Under the pieces are notes generated by a model that saw only the letters and a list, made by a program, of their open reading frames with translations, was not told the origin of the DNA and did no database searches. A DNA stretch of 9,534 bases from an uncultured bacterium (GTDB taxonomy: Bacteria; Cyanobacteriota; Vampirovibrionia; Gastranaerophilales; Gastranaerophilaceae): contig URPS01000062.1 of the NCBI GenBank assembly GCA_900549855.1, positions 1 through 9,534 on the forward strand, given 5' to 3'. Numbering within the stretch: the stretch's first letter is position 1; every line of letters starts with the position of its first letter. The position numbers were made by a program, and so were the translations under genes. Of this stretch, positions 5,920 to 9,534 are shown piece by piece.

Positions 5920-6390
5920 CTATATAGCATTCTTTAAAATAGAGTCTTTTGCAAGGGTTGCTTCTTTTTGTTTTGTAATTGCACCATTTACAGCTTGCCA
6001 ATATTTATTTTGAGTTTTTACAGGAACATCATTTGTGCAAAGTTTTAAATCTTTAGCAAATTTTTCTGCTTTTTCAATTGAGCGCTGTTCTTGTTTTAGA
6101 ACATTAAAAACTGTCTTGATTTTATCAGCGATTGATTCTGGTGACAATTTTGATAATTTTTTTGAAGTTCCTTTGGAAAGTTTTAATGTTGTTAAAATAG
6201 AGTTATCTTTGTTTAAACCGAGTTCTAGTCCATCAGAGAAAGAACCTTTTACTAAAAGATCATCGTTTGGAAATCTCGCTGTTTTCTCAGCAAATGTCTT
6301 TGCAATCTTACTCCATTTTTGCTTGCTGCCTCTAGTGCAAGTATTAAGATTTGCTGTAAAGTTAACGTTATTGTTGATTGTATTATTCAT
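5920..6390 (-). CDS. Small hypothetical protein with NNVNFTANL N-terminus
   Basis: A 156-residue protein I cannot assign to a named family. There is no signal peptide or membrane segment. After an Asn-rich start (MNNTINNNVNFTANLNTC), residues about 20-156 are Lys/Ser/Leu-rich and mostly predicted helical, with a net positive charge from many Lys. It has a KSIRE-like amphipathic segment, 'KTVFNVLKQEQRSIEKAEKF', near the middle. Similar short 'NxVNFTxxL' starts are, from memory, common in Gastranaerophilales-type small proteins of unknown role, so this may be a lineage-specific family. Start choice: AGGAG at 6398-6402 lies 7 nt before ATG 6390, which is ideal. A GTG two codons upstream would leave only 1 nt of spacing and is rejected. 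It is a stand-alone gene between murI and tsaD with its own putative promoter region and a shared terminator. Confidence 0.8.
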   Translation of the reverse strand: MNNTINNNVNFTANLNTCTRGSKQKWSKIAKTFAEKTARFPNDDLLVKGSFSDGLELGLNKDNSILTTLKLSKGTSKKLSKLSPESIADKIKTVFNVLKQEQRSIEKAEKFAKDLKLCTNDVPVKTQNKYWQAVNGAITKQKEATLAKDSILKNAI

Positions 6391-6407
6391 ACACACACTC
6401 CTTTTAA

Positions 6408-6435
6408 AGTATAATACATTAGTTTTGATTATACT
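6408..6435. promoter_or_regulatory. AT-rich inverted repeat overlapping putative -10 boxes upstream of the small gene
   Basis: AGTATAAT (6408-6415), a 12-nt spacer, then ATTATACT (6428-6435): a perfect 8-bp inverted repeat, nearly 12 bp with two mismatches. On the minus strand it holds a TATAAT (6428-6433) that would start transcription near 6421, giving a leader of about 30 nt that includes the AGGAG. No good -35 hexamer is present at 17 nt. The symmetric arms could be an operator or simply two mirrored -10-like sequences in AT-rich DNA. Confidence 0.4.
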
Positions 6436-6443
6436 AAAACCTG

Positions 6444-6471
6444 AAAAAAATAAATTTGCTAGTTTAATTTA
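6444..6471 (-). terminator. Possible weak terminator after murI
   Basis: On the minus strand TAAATT (6466-6471), a 9-nt loop and AATTTA (6451-6456) are followed directly by seven T residues (6444-6450). The placement overlapping the murI stop codon is right. The stem has only A-T pairs and would be weak, so read-through into the small gene downstream is possible. Confidence 0.35.
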
Positions 6472-7279
6472 AAATTATTTCAGGTTTATTTTTTACAGAA
6501 TAAAAAATTTCTGAATTTTCAACAAAACTCTCTGGGTTGGCGCTAACAAACATTTTTTCATATCCATAATTTTGAGACAAATTTAGTAAATCGGAATTCT
6601 CTAAATCCTTTTTTATGAAATTCACAAAAATCTTAGCTGGGTCAATAAATAAATCTTTTTGTGCGTATTTTCCGAGTAAATGTAATAAATAAGGATAATG
6701 CGTGCATCCTAAGATTATTTTATCAGGATTAAATTTCAACATCTTGTCTAAATGTTCTTTGATATCAAGCTTAGCTTTCTCGTCTGTGTAATTGCCGCTT
6801 TCTACAATTGGAACCCAATTAGGACAAGCTATTTCAAGAACTTCTAAAGATGGGTTATATTTTTTTAATTCTTTTGCGTATACTCCGGAGTTTACAGTGG
6901 CAACAGTTGCAAAAACTCCAATTCTATTGATATTCTGGTTAGCGATTACTTGAGCACAAGATTGTATTATCGGGTAAATTTTAAAATCGTACTCATCTTT
7001 TATTACATCATAAGCCTGAGCAGAAGAAGTATTACACGCAATAACAACAGCTTTTACATCTTGTGTTTTGTAAAAATCTAATATTGCACGAGCATATCCG
7101 ACAAGTTCTTCTTTTGTTTTGTTTCCATAAGGTAAATGTGCAATATCGCCGTAATATAAAGTGTTTTCGCATGGTAATGCTTTTTTGAAACAAGAATACA
7201 CGGATAAACCGCCAACCCCTGAATCAAAAAATCCTATGGGACAATTATTTTTTATTTTGTTTTGATTTGATGTACTCAA
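6464..7279 (-). CDS. murI: Glutamate racemase
   Basis: Interconverts L- and D-glutamate, supplying D-Glu for peptidoglycan stem peptides, in the cytoplasm. The 271-residue protein has both catalytic-cysteine motifs: ACNTSSA (Cys82) and GCTHYPYL (Cys192). It also has FDSGVGGLSV (18-27) with the substrate-site Asp and Ser, and YGDIAHLPYGNKT (43-55). Length is normal. The start is TTG at 7279: no ATG or GTG lies between it and the conserved PIGFFDSGVGG core, and GAGG sits 6 nt upstream. The coding sequence overlaps the 3' end of the amidase gene by 35 bp in another frame, implying translational coupling. Co-expression of a precursor-synthesis enzyme with a peptidoglycan hydrolase fits cell-wall turnover. 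Confidence 0.96.
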   Translation of the reverse strand: MSTSNQNKIKNNCPIGFFDSGVGGLSVYSCFKKALPCENTLYYGDIAHLPYGNKTKEELVGYARAILDFYKTQDVKAVVIACNTSSAQAYDVIKDEYDFKIYPIIQSCAQVIANQNINRIGVFATVATVNSGVYAKELKKYNPSLEVLEIACPNWVPIVESGNYTDEKAKLDIKEHLDKMLKFNPDKIILGCTHYPYLLHLLGKYAQKDLFIDPAKIFVNFIKKDLENSDLLNLSQNYGYEKMFVSANPESFVENSEIFYSVKNKPEIILN

Positions 7280-9188
7280 TTATACCCTCAGCTATTGCTT
7301 TTGCTGTTTTTTGTTTTCTTGCTTCTGTTACCAGTTCGTTGCGTTCTTCCTCGTTAGAAATAAATCCTGTTTCTACCAAGATTGCAGGAACCGTCGTATG
7401 ATTTATAACATAAAATTTAGACTTTAACAATCCTCTATCTTTTGTGTCAATATCTTTTATCAAATGATTTTGAACAACTCTTGCTAATTCTTTACTGTAA
7501 TCGTGGTAATAATGTGTTTCAATACCTTTTGGTTCTACAGCTACAGCCGAATTAACGTGGATACTTACAAAAATTTCAGGAGTTTCTTTCTCAGAGAATG
7601 TAACTCTATCTTGCAAAGATACATAAGTGTCGTCAGAACGTGTTAACGCAACTTTGTAACCTTTTGATTTAAGAATAGATGCTACTTTTTGTGTAATATC
7701 CAGAGTAATATCTTTTTCATTAATACCTTCTCTTATTGCGCCATAGTCACTACCACCGTGTCCCGCATCCAGTACTATTTTGTTTTTTATAACTTCTTTT
7801 TTAGCAGGAAGTGCTGTAATTACAGGAGAAGAAGTAACAGGCTTATTATTTTTTATTTGAGTACCGCCGGAACTTGTAGCAATGGTGAATTTAAGTGCTT
7901 TCCCGTCAACGCTCTGCTCTATTTTTACAATATCATCTTTATTGATTTTCATCTCTGCCTTAACACCGATTTGTGGCAACAATGATAATGTAAATGGTTT
8001 GTAATAAGTGTTGTTCAGAGTTTTTATCAAATCTTGTTCATTGTAGCTTTTTACATTGAATAAATATAAAGTCAAAGAATCATTATCACGTAAAATTGAA
8101 TGAACAACAGGCTGAGTGAAAGACAATATCAATTCATTAGTTTTATTATCAATCTTTTTTACATAAGCCCTTCCAAGATTAGAAACAGTATTTACCAAAT
8201 CAGTGTGTCTTAACTTGTCGGCATTAATAACCAATAATGATTGCGCATCGCCGGAAAACACAGGAATATATTTCTCTGGCTTATCAGTAGTGACAACTAT
8301 TCTAGCTTTATTATATTCAAACTGACCAATTTTAGCGGAATCTTTGCAACTGCCATCCGGACAAATTTTTAAATCTTTGTTTCGAATTTTTTTATCAACA
8401 AAAGTGTTTGGTAAATCAATCACAACCCGCTTAGGTGAATCTAATGTGAAAACTTTAGAAGTTGTAATCTGCCCCAAACCACTAATCAACAATCCGCCAT
8501 TTTTAATGTAATAACCATTTATATAATATTTTGTTCTTAATTTTAAATCAGAAGATAAATCGACAGATACGACAGAATCATAAGTTTTGCCGTTAGAATT
8601 ACTTAACGTAGAATTTTCAAAAGCTTTCTGAATATCTGCTATAACAGAATTGCTAACTTTTGTTTCTGTATTTTGAGGAAGTGCAACTTTTTGAATTACT
8701 TGAGAATTTGCAATAATACTGGAATATGCAAGGTTTTGAGCTTTTTCGTCATAAATTGCATTAAAATAATCGTTCTTTAACATTAAATTGGCACATTTAA
8801 CTATAATATTGCCATTTAGGTTGATTAATTTTATTTTAGATGTGTCAAAATCTTCCTCAAATGTTATAACTGCTCTAACTACATCCGGATTAGTCGTGAA
8901 TTGAGAAAGTCTAATTTCTTTTATTGTAGCCTTATCAAAAACAAGCTGTTGTTTTCCGCCTATTAGAACCGAATTGTCAATATCAAAATAAATTCTATTA
9001 GGGTTTTCTAATTTTGAGAATTTGAGTTCCTTTGCCGTTTCTTCAGAAGATGTCATTATATTGATATACACAAGAGAAGACGTGTCATCGTAATTTAATG
9101 ACATAACTTTTGCCGGCTCTGCAAACGAAGATAATGTCTGGAATAAAAACATTATAAAAAAAGTTATTATTGTTAAAATTCTCTTCAT
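7245..9188 (-). CDS. AMIN-domain N-acetylmuramoyl-L-alanine amidase (Amidase_3)
   Basis: Secreted zinc hydrolase cutting the bond between MurNAc and L-Ala in peptidoglycan, probably during cell separation (AmiC-like). The 647-residue product begins with a typical signal peptide (MKRILTIIT..., residues 1-23, likely cut after SSFA). An AMIN domain spans about 25-132, and a second AMIN-like beta-rich region about 215-325. A further degenerate repeat may lie at about 340-435. A short Ser/Pro/Thr linker leads to Amidase_3 at about 469-640. Catalytic features: DAGHGG (His477), the INEKD Glu (about 491), SIHVN (His544) and VETGFISN (Glu606). Multiple AMIN domains ahead of Amidase_3 are typical of cyanobacterial-type amidases and target septal wall or pili sites. 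The start is ATG 9188; a TTG at 9221 would put 11 non-signal residues before the signal peptide. No clear Shine-Dalgarno is present. The 3' end overlaps murI. Confidence 0.95.
   Translation of the reverse strand: MKRILTIITFFIMFLFQTLSSFAEPAKVMSLNYDDTSSLVYINIMTSSEETAKELKFSKLENPNRIYFDIDNSVLIGGKQQLVFDKATIKEIRLSQFTTNPDVVRAVITFEEDFDTSKIKLINLNGNIIVKCANLMLKNDYFNAIYDEKAQNLAYSSIIANSQVIQKVALPQNTETKVSNSVIADIQKAFENSTLSNSNGKTYDSVVSVDLSSDLKLRTKYYINGYYIKNGGLLISGLGQITTSKVFTLDSPKRVVIDLPNTFVDKKIRNKDLKICPDGSCKDSAKIGQFEYNKARIVVTTDKPEKYIPVFSGDAQSLLVINADKLRHTDLVNTVSNLGRAYVKKIDNKTNELILSFTQPVVHSILRDNDSLTLYLFNVKSYNEQDLIKTLNNTYYKPFTLSLLPQIGVKAEMKINKDDIVKIEQSVDGKALKFTIATSSGGTQIKNNKPVTSSPVITALPAKKEVIKNKIVLDAGHGGSDYGAIREGINEKDITLDITQKVASILKSKGYKVALTRSDDTYVSLQDRVTFSEKETPEIFVSIHVNSAVAVEPKGIETHYYHDYSKELARVVQNHLIKDIDTKDRGLLKSKFYVINHTTVPAILVETGFISNEEERNELVTEARKQKTAKAIAEGIIEYIKSKQNKK
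7277..7290 (-). promoter_or_regulatory. Ribosome binding site deciding the TTG start of murI
   Basis: On the minus strand TGAGGG (7285-7290) is followed by TATAA and then TTG (7277-7279). The spacing is optimal, and no ATG is available before the conserved core, so TTG is taken as the initiator. The site lies inside the amidase coding sequence. Confidence 0.75.
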
Positions 9189-9222
9189 AACAAAATGGCT
9201 CTCGCCCCCAAATTCTAACAAA

Positions 9223-9251
9223 ATTTTATCAAAAAATTCCCAAAAAGTAAA
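9223..9251 (-). promoter_or_regulatory. Candidate promoter for the amidase-murI operon
   Basis: On the minus strand TTTACT (9246-9251), a 17-nt spacer and TAAAAT (9223-9228; five of six -10 matches). The -35 is identical to that proposed for tsaD. Transcription would start near 9216, giving a leader of about 28 nt. The leader lacks a canonical Shine-Dalgarno; a GGGGGCGAG stretch lies too far upstream of the ATG. Confidence 0.5.
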
Positions 9252-9258
9252 GGTGTGC

Positions 9259-9347
9259 TACGCACGTAGACAATTGGTCGGCTGCTTGGTGGGAACTACC
9301 GTATTGTATTGTAGTTACTAGCTCCGCCTCGTTGAAGTGACCACAAG
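9259..9347. repeat. Direct repeat unit 1 (89 bp)
   Basis: The first copy of an 89-bp unit whose first 41 bp (9259-9299) are identical to 9364-9404; the remainder is similar with scattered substitutions. It begins with a short palindrome, CTACGCACGTAG (9258-9269). Part of the unit, around GGTCGGCTGCTTGGTGGGAA, resembles the interior of the element at 4649-4772. No ORF or known RNA is recognised. It lies just upstream of the amidase promoter. Confidence 0.8.
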
Positions 9348-9363
9348 ATTATTGTATATATCT

Positions 9364-9452
9364 TACGCACGTAGACAATTGGTCGGCTGCTTGGTGGGAA
9401 CTACTGGATTGTATTATAACTACAGGCTCCGACTCGAAGAAATACCTACAAG
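9364..9452. repeat. Direct repeat unit 2 (89 bp)
   Basis: The second copy, 105 bp downstream of the first start, separated by a 16-bp AT-rich spacer. The identical core is 9364-9404. The 3' half has diverged, for example GTAGTT in copy 1 against ATAACT here, which destroys a hairpin possible in copy 1. The change is not compensatory, so a conserved RNA structure in that half is not supported. The two copies likely arose by duplication or by paired insertion of a mobile repeat. Confidence 0.8.
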
Positions 9453-9457
9453 CTTGG

Positions 9458-9507
9458 CGCATTTCCTCTCCTAGCAGGAGAGCGGATTTTCGGTAGGGCG
9501 TGAGCCC
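9458..9507. repeat. Palindromic GC-rich repeat element at the right edge
   Basis: It contains a perfect 7-bp hairpin, CTCTCCT, AGC, AGGAGAG (9466-9482), and a second hairpin, GGGC, GTGA, GCCC (9496-9507), with a GNRA-type loop. Read on the minus strand, 'CTCACGCCCTACC' precedes the CTCTCC hairpin. That is the same order as in the elements at 1880-1921 and 4740-4772. It is probably a third related copy. The tail 9508-9534 shows nothing assignable; an ATG at 9523 starts only four codons before the edge. Confidence 0.6.
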
Positions 9508-9534
9508 GTAAGAGCAAATAACATGAAAATGACG

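Noticed and set aside
5795..6001. Minus-strand 68-codon ORF spanning the terminator
   Set aside because: It crosses the strong hairpin terminator and overlaps both the tsaD end and the orphan gene in another frame; its translation is implausible.
6035..6472. Plus-strand 145-codon ORF opposite the orphan gene
   Set aside because: It is F/L/S-rich, as expected from the complement of a Lys/Glu-rich gene. The minus-strand gene has an ideal AGGAG and start, and this one does not.
7689..7985. Plus-strand 98-codon ORF opposite the amidase gene
   Set aside because: It lies fully inside the conserved Amidase_3 coding region on the other strand.
9189..9221. Upstream TTG start for the amidase at 9221
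   Set aside because: It would place 11 polar residues before a classic signal peptide beginning MKR at 9188.
9259..9452. CRISPR array or tandem-repeat array
   Set aside because: Only two long, diverging units with a 16-bp spacer; no short regularly spaced identical repeats and no cas genes.
9523..9534. Start of a plus-strand gene (ATG AAA ATG ACG)
   Set aside because: Only four codons are visible and no good ribosome binding site precedes them.

Overview
The window is strongly AT-rich bacterial DNA, densely packed with housekeeping genes, most of them on the minus strand. The best guess at the source is a non-photosynthetic cyanobacterial relative (Melainabacteria / Gastranaerophilales type, from gut or a similar habitat). 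This rests on an AMIN plus Amidase_3 cell-wall amidase, the codon bias, and a small protein whose N-terminus contains an 'NNVNFTANL' string of a kind I associate with that group. It is an inference from memory, not a search result.

Layout from left to right. (1) 1-2302, minus strand: an operon of a DUF2400/TIGR02757 protein, a membrane-anchored TPR protein, and prephenate dehydratase (pheA), which runs off the left edge. A near-consensus promoter at 2349-2378 precedes it. The promoter's -35 box lies in the centre of an 11-bp-arm palindrome. (2) 2408-4618, minus strand: an operon of obg, a small exported or lipoprotein-like gene of unknown function, and tadA. (3) 4619-4797: an intergenic region filled largely by a MITE-like inverted-repeat element. 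(4) 4816-5844, plus strand: tsaD, apparently with a leaderless promoter, ending at a strong bidirectional hairpin terminator. (5) 5920-6390, minus strand: a small orphan gene. (6) 6464-9188, minus strand: an AMIN/amidase_3 N-acetylmuramoyl-L-alanine amidase overlapping murI (glutamate racemase). (7) 9189-9534: no gene is seen. It holds a promoter for the amidase, two 89-bp direct repeats 105 bp apart, and a palindromic element at the right edge.

Functions fall into three groups. Translation and ribosome maturation: tadA makes inosine at tRNA position 34, tsaD takes part in t6A37 synthesis, and obg is a 50S assembly GTPase. Cell-wall metabolism: murI supplies D-glutamate and the amidase cleaves the stem peptide. 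Amino-acid synthesis: pheA. I see no defence system, prophage, CRISPR array or RNA gene.

The most distinctive signal is a family of short GC-rich palindromic repeats, unlike the surrounding AT-rich DNA. Copies lie between obg and tsaD, upstream of the amidase, and, most notably, in frame inside the DUF2400 gene, where one is translated as a Pro/Arg-rich insert. The second most interesting signal is the palindrome-embedded promoter at 2349-2392.
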